Assembly: GCA_964036275.1 (NCBI GenBank)
Contig: OZ038440.1
Coordinates: 62,001-126,000 of the forward strand
DNA from: Litoditis marina
Taxonomy: Eukaryota > Nematoda > Chromadorea > Rhabditida > Rhabditidae
Direction: 5' to 3'
DNA length: 64,000 nucleotides
In this document: piece after piece, positions 27,001 to 37,458 of the stretch
How positions within the stretch are numbered: position 1 is the stretch's first letter
Layout: each line of letters opens with the position of its first letter
The notes under the pieces: model-generated
The model's database searches: none
Told to the model about the DNA's origin: nothing
What the model saw: only the letters and a program-made list of their open reading frames with translations
Translations under genes and position numbers: made by a program

Positions 27001-28981
27001 TTAGCATGCTCTACATGTTTATGAGCATGATGTTTGCCGTGCTTCTTGTGGTGAGAGTGCTGAAAAGAGAGTAGTTACAGTATGTACAGTTTGTTTGTAC
27101 TCTGATTGTTGTTCTGTCTACTATCCAACTATATCGACTGGAATCTACCTCGTGGTGATCTGCGTGGTGGTGGTGGGCATGTTCATGTCCATGTCCATGT
27201 CCATGCTTGTGGTGGTGATGTTCCACCTCACTTTCCGAAGAGCTGGACGAAGATGAGCTGGAGGAAGAATCCTTCTTAGCATGCTCTACATGCTTGTGAG
27301 CATGATGTTTGCCGTGCTTCTTGTGGTGAGAGTGCTGAAAAGAGAGTAGTTACAGTATGTACAGTTTGTTTGTACTCTGATTGTTGTTCTGTCTACTATC
27401 CAACTATATCGACTGGAATCTACCTCGTGGTGATCTGCGTGGTGGTGGTGGGCATGTTCATGTCCATGTCCATGCTTGTGGTGGTGATGTTCCACCCCAC
27501 TTTCCGAAGAGCTGGACGAAGATGAGCTGGAGGAAGAATCCTTCTCAGCATGCTCTACATGCTTGTGAGCATGATGTTTGCCGTGCTTCTTGTGGTGAGA
27601 GTGCTGAAAAGAGAATAGTTACAGTATGTATAGTTTGTTTGTACTTTGTACTCTGATTGTTGTTCTGTCTACTATCCAACTATATCAACTGGAATCTACC
27701 TCGTGGTGATCTGCGTGGTGGTGGTGGTCATGTTCATGTTCATGTCCATGCTTGTTGTGGTGATGTTCCACCTCACTTTCCGAAGAGCTGGACGAAGATG
27801 AGCTGGAGGAAAAATCCTTCTTAGCATGCTCTACATGCTTGTGAGCACGATGTTTGCCGTGCGTCTTGTGGTGAGAGTGCTGAAAAGAGAGTAGTTACAG
27901 TATGTATAGTTCGTTTGTTCTTCGTACTCTGATTGTTGTTCTGTCTACTATCCAACTATATCGACTGGAATCTACCTCGTGGTGATCTGCGTGGTGGTGG
28001 TGGGCATGTTCATGTCCATGTCCATGCTTGTGGTGGTGATGTTCCACCTCACTTTCCGAAGAGCTGGACGAAGATGAGCTGGAGGAAGAATCCTTCTTAG
28101 CATGCTCTACATGCTTGTGAGCATGATGTTTGCCGTGCGTCTTGTGGTGAGAGTGCTGAAAAGAGAGTAGTTACAGTATGTATAGTTTGTTTGTTCTTCG
28201 TACTCTGATTGTTGTTCTGTCTACTATCCAACTATATCTACTGGAATCTACCTCGTGGTGATCTGCGTGGTGGTGGTGGGCATGTTCATGTCCATGTCCA
28301 TGTTTGTGGTGGTAATGTTCCACCTCACTTTCCGAAGAGCTGGACGAAGATGAGCTGGAGGAAGAATCCTTCTCAGCATGCTCTACATGTTTATGAGCGT
28401 GATGTTTGCCGTGCTTCTTGTGGTGAGAGTGCTGAAAAGAGAGTAGTAATAGTATGTATAGTTTGTTTGTACTTTGTACTCTGATTGTTGCTCTGTCTAC
28501 TATCCAAATATATCGACTGGAATGTACCTCGTGGTGCTCTGCGTGGTGGTGGTGGGCATGTTCATGTCCATGTCCATGCTTGTGGTGGTGCTTGCTCACT
28601 TCTGGATTGACGAAGTGGAGAAATCCTGACAATGATAAAAATGACCTCATACAAAAAAAAATAAATATTTTTGAGTTCTTTCACTTTTTCCAGTTTTCTC
28701 ACTAGGTCAGCAGAAGGTTTATGAGAACATGACACGTCCATGTTATGGTGCGTGTCTTGAACTTATCATTTGCGGTCGCAGTTTTCCTGATGCTTCATTT
28801 CCCATGTACTTATGTTGAAACTTACCGGCAAAATCAATTTTTCCGTCCTGAGATTGGTGTTGGAATTCCTTGTTGAAATCATGTTCTCTGTGGTTTTGAG
28901 GGGGTAGTTCCCCGAGAGCAGTACGGGTCTGTTTCTTCGTCAGACTCTCCCCATCCGAAACGTGCTCTTTGAAGAGCTTCT
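24014..28981 (-). CDS. EF-hand-like protein with giant His/Ser/Lys-rich exon-repeat tail (5' end missing)
   Basis: Read on the minus strand: exon 28826-28981 (51 codons, entered in phase 1), exon 28528-28625 (32 codons), sixteen repeated exons, and terminal exon 24014-24058 (HSHHKKHGKHHAHK, stop). The first exon carries EF-hand-like sequence ending FQHQSQDGKIDFAGFLHFVN across the junction. The tail then begins VSKHHHKHGHGHEH. Each repeated exon is 180 bp (one is 186 bp), phase 0 at both ends, with order HSHHKKHGKHHAHKHVEHA, an acidic and Ser11 stretch, ESEVE, then HHHHKHGHGHEHAHHHHADH. The visible product is about 1,060 residues. The His density implies binding of Zn, Cu or Ni ions, and the EF-hand-like part suggests Ca2+; both are inferences. 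The start exon(s) above 28981 were not found. No named family recognised. Confidence 0.82.
24059..28527 (-). repeat. Tandem exon-intron array, 16 units of 269-276 bp
   Basis: Repeated exons have lower ends at 24155, 24431, 24707, 24983, 25259, 25535, 25804, 26073, 26342, 26611, 26880, 27149, 27424, 27700, 27976 and 28252. Introns are 96 bp (ten) or 89 bp (seven consecutive, from 25715 to 27423). The short class lacks a 7-bp actttgt segment and shares a tatgtacag variant. Intron donors read gtagattcc and acceptors ttttcag. The 27149 unit has one extra His-Gly pair of codons. Confidence 0.95.
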
Positions 28982-29115
28982 CTGAATTGAAAATAAATCT
29001 AGATGAATGCTATCCATTATAGTCGTCGCCAACGGAAAGACGGGAGGTACTGTGTATCTAACTTCCCGCTGTGTACGCACACATGTCACCGATTCAAGAG
29101 CTTGCTGGCCATGTA

Positions 29116-29182
29116 CTCTCGTAGCGCAGTGCTTAGCGCCCTGCTACGAATTTTTTGCTTGCACGTTCGATTCCGGCGAGAG
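29116..29182 (+). repeat. tRNA-derived SINE head or tRNA-like sequence
   Basis: CTCTCGT (29116-29122) pairs with GCGAGAG (29176-29182) as a 7-bp acceptor stem. TAGCGCAGTGC resembles box A and GTTCGATTCC box B. The T stem is mispaired and the anticodon arm unclear, so a SINE head or tRNA pseudogene is more likely than a working tRNA. The tail (tttatatatttggcaccca) is matched near 30930. Confidence 0.5.
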
Positions 29183-29263
29183 ACGGAAGTTTATATATTT
29201 GGCACCCACTATATTTGAGCAGTTTGGTACTAAATGACGCTCACTTTTCTTCCGTTGATGACG

Positions 29264-29329
29264 TTAATGGAGCCCAAATATTGGTGCCTTACTTTATTAA
29301 TGGAGACCAAATATTGGTGCCTTACTTTA
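29264..29329. repeat. Tandem duplication, 33-bp unit
   Basis: Two adjacent copies of ttaatggagMccaaatattg followed by gtgccttacttta, differing by one base. Confidence 0.9.
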
Positions 29330-29756
29330 TATTTACATATGATCATATTGTTCAGTAACAATCTCATTCTTCATCTCATTCTTCTACTGTGTGGTAACGA
29401 GAAGTCGCATTCCGCTATAGTGGCAATCACGTGTCAGCGTCGTAACGAAAAACTTGTAGCTGTTTAAATATTATTTTCTATCTTTCCATGTAAGAACGAG
29501 TTTGATTCCTCGATTTTAGGGAAATTTTCACAAGTATTTCAGGTTGTCTCAACGTTACCAAACTTGAGCTCATCTTCTCACCCTATATATCAAATCCGCT
29601 CAATAGCTGACCATCACTGGGTATGGTCTTGTTGTGACAAACAATTTTGAAATGGTAAGTTATAAAAACGTTCTAAGCTTCTGGCTAACTCATCAAAATT
29701 ACTGCGAATGGTTGAAAGTAGGTTCATGATTGTCTATGTTTTCATTAAAAGACCTG

Positions 29757-29923
29757 GCGGCGTAGCAAACCGTCGAGCCTCATGAGAAGTTCGCATGAGT
29801 TTCTCATGAGCTACTCGTGAACTTTCAATGTTGTAGCATATCACTTAATAGAATCTAATGAGAAGCTCATGGTGATAGCTCATGAGATGATCTCATGAAC
29901 TTTTGTGGGGATTGCTACGCCGC
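29757..29923. mobile_element. MITE, GCGGCGTA family, copy 1 (CTG target duplication)
   Basis: GCGGCGTAGCAA and TTGCTACGCCGC are inverted ends. CTG flanks both (29754-29756, 29924-29926). The interior is rich in CATGAG/CTCATG motifs, as in copy 2 at 62065-62251. Confidence 0.85.
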
Positions 29924-30859
29924 CTGGTGAAGTTCGCCGGGTGGTGTGTATCGACGGAGAGCTGAAATGGAGTTGAAGACTTACTGAGTTGTTTGATGGA
30001 GAGCGAGTGATGTTTTGTCATACTGTTCAGGTACGAATGTAGCTCCTATCCCATCTCACTTTATATATATTTTGGTACCTATTTTATGACTTTCATATCA
30101 GTTGTGCCAATTGTATTTGTTACTAGAAGGGCGGAGCCTTGGAATACAGAGATCAGACAAGCAAAGCAATTCCTGCAAAAACATACCGCTGATGGAGGGA
30201 AATATGTTCATTCAAGCATACACTGTTAACAACAAGCCGATGCCCAAAACATACATTTCATAACTGCGGAAATGTATTGTCTATAAAAGTTTATAATCAA
30301 CTCAAATAGGCCAGATGTGTACTGTTGTCTAAGCTCTGATGTGCGGAAGCTTAGAATAATTCTTGTACAGAACCAGGGTGGGTTACTGTTTACTTTGTTT
30401 TGTGGACAGTCTTTCAGTGTGCATGCAATAAAAGGATTGAGATAATGCATGCTTTGCACCACGAAAGTTGCTGTTGTAGTGAACAAATATGGGACAAAAT
30501 TTTTTTTCATTTTTCCTCAACATGAAGTTTCAAGATTACATTGTTCATTAGGTATGTCGATAAAAACTCTGAACTGTACCATCATATAGCACCACGAATA
30601 GCAATCAGGATCACAACTTTCTGCTTACTATTGAACACAAGTCAGCAGGATCGGGCTCATCCATAGGGCAAATACTGAAGTTTTTGCTGAAGAATGGCCT
30701 CAACCACCCAAGAATTATCAATGACTGACCAGCAAGTCATACCCTTTGGATTTATCTCAATGTCGCGCAAAGAAAGGCGGGGGTATACTGTATATCTATG
30801 TTGGTGCTGTGTAAGAACACATACGTACGATTCGTCAACAACGGTGATATAGGCTGAGT

Positions 30860-30960
30860 AGATATGGGGGTTGGGGTCCGCGCCTCCCAAACCTTTGGGC
30901 CCGGTCCGAGTCTCATAGGAAGCGGATATTTTATAAATTTGGCACGCACCATTGTTTGGA
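30860..30960 (+). repeat. Degenerate SINE-like copy
   Basis: The segment gcggatattttataaatttg followed by gcacgcaccattgtttgga parallels the tail of the tRNA-like unit at 29183-29220 (tttatatatttggcaccca). The preceding GGTCCGAGTCTC resembles a worn box B. Confidence 0.35.
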
Positions 30961-31530
30961 GTTAGGCCTTAGCTTTCCAAAGAGAGTCCCTCACTCTTCG
31001 GACGATCATTCCACGTCCACTGTACAAGTAACCTGATTTTGTTTGTAACCCAACCAGTTTGGTTATCTTTTCGCGATTACCTGCTGTAATATGGTCATAA
31101 ACCAAACTCCGGTTACAGTTGAAACTAACTGTCACCCGAGCGTTTTGGGTTAGATGGTGTAATCATTTATAAGTTTCAGGTCACCACCGGATACCCTAAA
31201 AAGGCCAAGTCATACAAAAACGACTCACGATGATAGCGGTTTGCTTGTATATACGAATTTTTATAATCAATTCAAATAGTCCAGCTACGAGCTAGCTATG
31301 TACTGTAGATCAAGCTTTGATGTGCATATGTGATTCTCTTCCCAAACTACCATGAACTAATTCGCCTATAACACTCAGTTATAGGTGATTGGGCTCACAT
31401 TTCCGCGTTTATCAGTTACGATACACGTGTGAGTGGCGTAAAAACACAATAAAAATGGGTGTAAGGCCGCCGCCACATAGATCAGGATCAGCAAACTGGC
31501 AGCAATTGAAGGGCTACAACGAACAGGCCA

Positions 31531-31645
31531 TATACTGTTAGTCAGTTGCACAGTCACATGTAACATGTTGAACACAGCAGAACTCAGACAGAAACGTGCA
31601 AAGACAAAGTGCACGATTCCTCACTGTTCAATTTACTTCCAGTAC
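31531..31645. repeat. Dispersed repeat, AACACAGCAGAACTCAG family, copy 1
   Basis: Shares tgttagtcagttgcacagtc and aacacagcagaactcag...acgtgcaaagacaaagtgcacga with 57636-57765 and 57886-58020. No TIRs seen. Confidence 0.7.
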
Positions 31646-32726
31646 AGATGAGATTCCAACTCCCCGCCGATATTCCCATGTTTTATGTAGTAATTCCGAA
31701 TCCCTCATCATAATCCATATAATCATATTATCACAAGTTCTTGACACTTCTACAAATTATCACAAATACCACGGACGACCATATTACAAGTCCTTGATAC
31801 ATCAAATCTTGGACACAACTGACCACTCTAAACCTACACAGTGTGAAGTTGAATGAATAATCAATGCCACTTCCTAAACAAACTGTAGAGTAATTTTCGG
31901 TTTGGTTAGGGTTGTCGGAAAAATGAGAATGGAGCTATTTCCCTCAATCCAATTTATACGAAAGATCGGAAATACTTAAAAAGTGCGTGTGTGGCTTAGG
32001 AATCAACCATTAAGGTTGTCGACTCGACAAATTACTGTGAAGAGTTCTGGATGTGTGAAACGTAGAATAGTACTGAGATTTCGATTCAAGAGCTTTCTTC
32101 CATGACGAGATAGAAAGTACAATATGAAGTTGTAATGCAATACGGAGACTTGGTTGCGTAATCACCAACTGAAAAAAATGGGGAAGAAGTTCTGATTCCT
32201 TTCTGCAGAACATCACAGTTTGGCCCAGTATATATTAGCTATGGTGAACCTGTGATAACTGAACTTTTTTTTTTCCGGAAAACATGCGAAGAAAAGGTAG
32301 ATGTTTTTCATGTTTGTAGTTTGATCTTGTTTCAATCGCTTTTCCAACGTTATTATCATGGTTCACCGTTCAAAAAACTCGACTACCCGAGTTCAACACT
32401 TACCTACTCTTTTACACTGCAAGTATATTAAATTAGACACCACTTAAAATATCTCAAAACCGAACACGTGTCATTCGTAACGTTTCCTTGTCCTTCACTG
32501 ATCTCTGGTTATATTCTCGTCACGTGGCCTGCGATCATTACGACCAGTACAGCTGACGACAGATAACGTTTTGATTACCGGCAATTACAAGCCACGAAAA
32601 TTCTGGAAACAACAGTTGACAAGAAAACCGTGGCACTCTGCAAAAAGGCAACGGGTGTCATAGTATTTTCGAGTGAACACTCTGCAAAGTCGAGACGGAT
32701 ACAGTATCATTGCAACAACTTCCAGA

Positions 32727-32894
32727 GTACATATGCTAGAAGATCCCTGCACCTTCATCAAACCGTCCGTATCCTCAAACATACGTTATTTTTCTGCTCT
32801 CACATCCCACCGGGATGTGAGAGACGAGAAATAGTGAGACGGAGCAAGAGACGCAGGATGGGATGAAGGTGCCGGGTTCTTCTAGCATACGTAC
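32727..32894. mobile_element. MITE, GTACGTATGCTAGAAGATCC family, copy 1
   Basis: The ends gtacatatgctagaagatcc and the inverse ttctagcatacgtac match copy 2 (61786-61944). The centre holds the palindrome acatcccaccgggatgt. No clear target duplication at this copy. Confidence 0.8.
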
Positions 32895-34377
32895 ACAGGT
32901 CGTTTTGTGTGAATCATTGGAAACATTAGAGATATTCGCACTCGCTTCTGATTCTCTACAAAGAGTGTTCGAAAATAAAACTGTTGAACAAAACTGACTA
33001 ATTTCAGAAATGGTTTCTGGAGAGATCCGGAGACATAGAATAGTGTTTTCCCAATGCAATCATCTTGATTCAAACTCCCAAGCAGACCATTCTCTTACCA
33101 TTCTCACTTACGCCTTGGCAGAGTGTCAATGAATGTTCCGCCCAGATTTCGACCCTTAGCTGTTAGACTTTTTCGAAATCATATAAATTTATGAGCCGAA
33201 TCACGTTACATGAAAATAAACCGGAGAAAATCCATCAACATTCCATTGGCACGATGCCCAAGTTTTGCTGATCTGAATGAGACATGAACAGCCTCCCAAC
33301 GTAGCTGGTCTAGTTGTATCTACCCCCGTAATGGGATGTTCGAGGGAGTATTATGTATATGCAGTGTGCATAGTCATTGCCATTCAATCATGAATTTCAG
33401 ATACGTACAGTCACGCATCCTAATCTTGTTTACAGGGAAAAATCATTTTCAGGGAACTGTACATTCATTTTATGTTGCATAGGTGAAAACTTGTTTCAGA
33501 CTTCTTTAACTATGTTCTGCTCCAAATAGACTTGAAGGTTGATTCGAAGCATATGGATTTAAAGTTGCAGTTTTTAAGTCTATACTTCTGCATTCTAGGT
33601 TTCAATCTCTGGATTCGAAGTTTTTAGTTTCACTAAATCTGGATTTCGAGTTCAAACTTCAGTCCGTGAGCGCGTGAAACACAGTTCACCTTCTCGCCAG
33701 GGCCAGAGTTCGCTGTGGCGGTGTTATTTGTGGGATCTCGCGAGGAATCCTGAATATTTGTTGTTCCAGCGGGCCAACTTAATGAGTTTCTAAGGCTACA
33801 TGAACAACTTTCTTTGTCTAGTTGTAGTAAAATTGACCACTACATGAGTCAGATGGTGACCCAATAGTACAGTTCAAAGAAGACCGTCTCTCTTAAGGTT
33901 CTCTGGTAACCTATAATTGGTTACTTTTCTAGATAATGAACCTGAGTTACGAAAAAGCCGATTAGATTGAGAAGTCGCGGTTCAGACTTGACCCGGATAT
34001 GTAGTTGTCACATGATACGATTCGGCATTTTCCTGTTTATGGTTGCCCTATGTATTCGTAAACAACGTGGCTATCCAATGTTCCTTTTATTATCTGATAG
34101 CGAACAGAAAAAGATTGCATGCCACAGCTGATAAAAATTGATGGAATAGCTAACATAGCAAGCATCCAATTCCGGAATTTCCAAGAGTGATAAAGGCAGC
34201 AGGAATGAAGATATGGGGAGGGAGAGAGGGGGGATAGTTAGTCATCCAGCCGCTTCTTTCGATAATCTTTGTTCCGGTTACCTGAATACGTAACCGAATA
34301 GCGGGCTACTTGTAGCGTTGGCTTTCCAGAGAATAGAGAAGAGATTGTAGTTTGTGCGCCCCCGCTCGCGGTCAGTC
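32895..34377. other. Intergenic, left flank of the giant palindrome
   Basis: AT-rich sequence with some internal short repeats (gattcgaag / ggatttcgag near 33540-33660). No gene or RNA recognised. Confidence 0.45.
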
Positions 34378-34383
34378 CTCGTT
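34378..34383. repeat. Left target-site duplication CTCGTT
   Basis: CTCGTT directly precedes the first base of the palindrome (AGTAGTG at 34384). The same six bases follow its last base at 48739-48744. Confidence 0.85.
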
Positions 34384-34397
34384 AGTAGTGTATGTAC

Positions 34398-34520
34398 CCC
34401 CCCTGGCTCACGTCCCCCAGTCGGCTCACCCCCTCAGCTACTACCTAAAAGGCTCATGTCCCCCAATCGGATCACCCTAGAGTCCCCCAACTGGCTCATG
34501 TCCCCAATCGGATCAGCTGG
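34398..34520. repeat. Subterminal repeats, left end
   Basis: Direct repeats of GGCTCAYGTCCCCCARTCGG and related TCGGATCACC/TCGGATCAGC blocks lie just inside the terminus. The mirror is at 48602-48724. A second set (cccagattgttcaggcc, cccagattggtcagggg) follows at about 34730-34860. Such arrays often bind transposase, which is an inference here. Confidence 0.7.
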
Positions 34521-35369
34521 TCCCGGCTAGCCATAATCACTTTCGAAAATATTGCGAAATTTTTCTCAATTTTTTTTCTCGAAAATTTTATAGTTTGTGT
34601 TGTACCTCAAACTCGTGTAATTGAGCCGAAAATTGTACACATACGTATCTAGTACAGGTTGACAGTATCAGGCATCTAATAGTTTCGTAATCCGTTTACA
34701 GGTAAGTTTTTCTCACGTTATGTCCCCAGATTGTTCAGGCCTGAAATGGTTCCTAGCCCGCCGCGATATCACCCAGATTGGTCAGGGGAGCCCTCGAAAA
34801 GCCCCCCGGATTAGTCACCCAGGATGGTCCCCGAATAGGGGAAGTAACCAGTGTGGTCCCCAGAAAAAAATTCGAAAGTTCAGAAGTCAAGTCACTTAAT
34901 CAAGTCACCTAATGTAATCGAAAGAAACGTCACCAAATATTGCCCAATGTCTATCCTTCGAAAATGGATAATTTCGGAAAAAGTTCATCGAAAGCTGTAA
35001 ACTGTTCCAAAGTACTCTTAAAGCTATACTTTTCATTCCAGTTTTGACTCATTTTCTCGCGTGTATTGACCACGACTTGGGAACACTTCCACTCATATTT
35101 TCTACATTCTATTGGTGAGAGATAATAATAAAAAGAATAATACTAATGTTAAACGAATGTGTAACAACAGTACACTGGTCGATCTCAATAAATACTAATA
35201 GGGCAAGGAACTAAAAAGTGTAAGTGCAACGAATATTTAAGAGGCAATCAACAATAGTGAAGAGAATGAGATAATGCAAACAGATAAAATACGGAAATAC
35301 GCATGGAAGAGAAGATGGAATAAATCCATCATATCGGAATTGGGTTCGTCGTTCAGTACTCCTTTCACA

Positions 35370-35583
35370 TTAATATTGTTTTAGGTTTTCCGAAGTCTGG
35401 TTTTTCGTGAAAAACTCTAGAAACGCGGCCACCTCTGGCAATAATTTATCGTAGGTGTTATTTATACCTTCTTTACATTCTTACATACACAATTTTCTCT
35501 AAATTCATCCAACATTCTGAAGCTTCACATGTGTTTTCGAAACCATCACAATCGAAATCAATAAGACCGCTGTCAAAGCTCAT
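35370..35583 (-). CDS. Candidate two-exon acidic mini-protein, left-arm copy
   Basis: Mirror of 47539-47752. Exons 35485-35583 and 35370-35432, with a 52-bp intron. One codon differs from the right-arm copy (GCG for GAG, Ala for Glu) near 35425. Function unknown. Confidence 0.35.
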
Positions 35584-36154
35584 ATTTAACGGAACTAAGT
35601 TTGACTCCTTTTACTGGTTGCTCTTCTGTCTGCAAAATGAATTGAAATCACAATCCGTTACTGTGGCTGACCTTAATGTATGATTTTGTCACTCAACTTC
35701 TCTCCACTTCCGCTTCGGTCTTCACCAACTAAGTGTGCCTTTTTTATAAGAAACAACAGTCTATGTTTGCATGTGAGTCAAAAATTGGCATCCTTCTTTT
35801 TTCCCCTTCAAATCTTCGAGTATTCGTGAGACAGCTTCGGGACAAGAGAGACAAATTTCCAGCATGCCACTGCGATCATTCAAAACGTGTTCGCTAGTGA
35901 ATATCATAGTGTGTATTGTTCAACAGTAGACACGAAATCACAAATTTGGTAGTTCTAATTTTCGAAATGTTGCAAAGAGGGCGGGACCTTGGACTGGGTT
36001 TATGAATGCTGGGTTTAAACATTCCATTTACGAAAATACCATGAGGGTTCGAAGGGTGCGTGGCCAAGACCTGTGATTGGTCATATCTTCACTTACAAAA
36101 TGAACAGCTCATAAATACGCAAAGAGTTATTTAACACATCTTCATCACCAAGTT

Positions 36155-36298
36155 ATGGCGTCTTTCTTCGAGTCAGAGTTGAGAATTGAGTCGCTTCTCT
36201 ACGCTGTTACTATGAAAATTTATTATGCCGATCTACGTGTCGAGACTCAACCATCTAAAATAGAGTGGATCCGTGAAAGGATTGATCGTTCCAAGTGA
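36155..36298 (+). CDS. Short unknown ORF (47 aa), left arm
   Basis: ATG at 36155 to TGA at 36296-36298. Composition looks coding (starts MASFFESELRIESLLYAV). Further coding-looking but frame-broken sequence follows to about 36720, so this could be a relic of a longer gene. Mirrored at 46824-46967. No family recognised. Confidence 0.3.
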   Translation: MASFFESELRIESLLYAVTMKIYYADLRVETQPSKIEWIRERIDRSK

Positions 36299-37050
36299 AT
36301 ACTTGCAGCGTTTCAGTTCAGAAGATCTCGGTGTATGTGGTATTTCTTAGTCGCAACAACGCTATGGCCTGTACGCTCCCAAGTCAATTGCGCAAAGGCT
36401 TCGTCATCACCATTTTCAATACTATGTTCAACTGTACCAATGCTTTCCAGCTGCTAAGAAGTATTCACTAACATGGGAATACAACACCAATGCTTCCAAA
36501 AACTGGCTATTGCCTGTTTCAACAATAATTGTATCTACGTTCAGACCGGGAACTTTTGTCAAGAAAACGTGTCGAGGACGTCTCAAACGGTATGTCAGCT
36601 AGCAACGTCATAAATGCTCAAAAGTTTGCCATCACTGTCGTCGCGAGGAATGCACTGGAACTTGTATTCTCTCCGAACTGCCACGACACTTTCCACATAC
36701 AAGGGTGATACTGAAGAGTTGTTATGTCTTTAATAAATATTTTACCTCTATTCTGTTTTTGATACATATACAGAACTACGACTACACTTGATGAAACTAA
36801 TATCTCGCGCAAAAATAATACCACATTCGATCATAGTTAGTGAAAACTTAGTGAAAACTCCTGTCGTTCTATTTTCATGAGCGCACGTCAATAACCATTG
36901 CACCGTTTGAGTTATCGAGCACGATAGCACGATATTTATCAATTTAAGAAATCACGAAAGACAGTAACTATGAGCTTTTATCAACTCAGAAACAGTATCT
37001 CTACATCACAAAAAACCACAAGCTTATATAAAATTAATACCAACATCAAA

Positions 37051-37096
37051 CCATTCGGGAATGGAGAGGTCACACCAAGTGCCCTCGTAGTGTACG
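37051..37096 (+). repeat. GAGGTCAC...GTGACCTC motif, copy 1
   Basis: Part of a roughly 46-bp motif (consensus ggarwggagaggtcac, 5 bases, gtgacctcgtagtgta) present four times per arm: 37051-37096 (+), 38575-38620 (+), 40541-40586 (+) and 41349-41396 (-). Mirrors: 46026-46071, 44502-44547, 42536-42581 and 41726-41773. The core is an imperfect palindrome of AGGTCA half-sites. A TATATAAA lies 25 bp upstream of this copy. Confidence 0.7.
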
Positions 37097-37266
37097 TTTT
37101 CACATTATTTCGCCATGTGAGTCAGAACCATGAAGAGAGGTCGGCAACCTTAATTTTTCGATTTAGCCTTCTCGACTAAGTTTTAGGCATGAGAGTGTAC
37201 GTGACTATAAACGTAAATAAACGTGACGCCCAGGTATCATTATCTCTGCACATTCTTGATATTAGT

Positions 37267-37458
37267 TCACCTTGGACATTGGGCAAACTGCCACGACCTT
37301 ATTTTGTTGTACGCGTATCGATCATACAGTTTTGAGGAACATTCATGGGAAGTTTCAACAGACACTGATTGTTGCGCCTTCAAGCTCGTGAAAGCGTGGT
37401 GTATCAGCCAAATATCCACGGAAACGTCGAGAATGCATTTCTGTGTACTCGTTGCCAT
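37267..37458 (-). CDS. Short unknown ORF (63 aa), left-arm copy
   Basis: Mirror of 45664-45855. Starts MATSTQKCILDVSVDIW. Coding-like composition with balanced codons, unlike the AT-rich surroundings. The right-arm copy differs by one codon. No family recognised. Confidence 0.3.
   Translation of the reverse strand: MATSTQKCILDVSVDIWLIHHAFTSLKAQQSVSVETSHECSSKLYDRYAYNKIRSWQFAQCPR

Larger units (their letters stand above)
28982..29753. other. Intergenic, SINE trace and tandem repeat
   Basis: Must contain the missing 5' part of the His-rich gene, which I could not locate. Holds the tRNA-like unit at 29116-29182 and a 33-bp duplication at 29264-29329. No other gene seen. Confidence 0.4.
29924..32726. 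other. Intergenic, no gene seen
   Basis: No exon-like sequence recognised on either strand. Holds a degenerate SINE-like copy (about 30860-30960) and one copy of a dispersed repeat (31531-31645). Short open frames here lack coding character. Confidence 0.45.

Noticed and set aside
25666..27495. Seven separate 69-71 codon minus-strand genes
   Set aside because: Each is one His exon read through into its intron. The GT and AG signals at the edges show they are exons of one gene.
24155..28431. CRISPR-like array because of regular 269-276 bp periodicity
   Set aside because: Units are exon-intron duplications coding for protein in a eukaryotic gene. No short repeat-unique spacer structure.
24388..28484. 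Plus-strand frames of about 91 codons repeated through the array (MLFCILSNYIDW...)
   Set aside because: They are the antisense of the minus-strand His-rich exons and their introns. The minus strand has the splice signals and open phase-0 exons.
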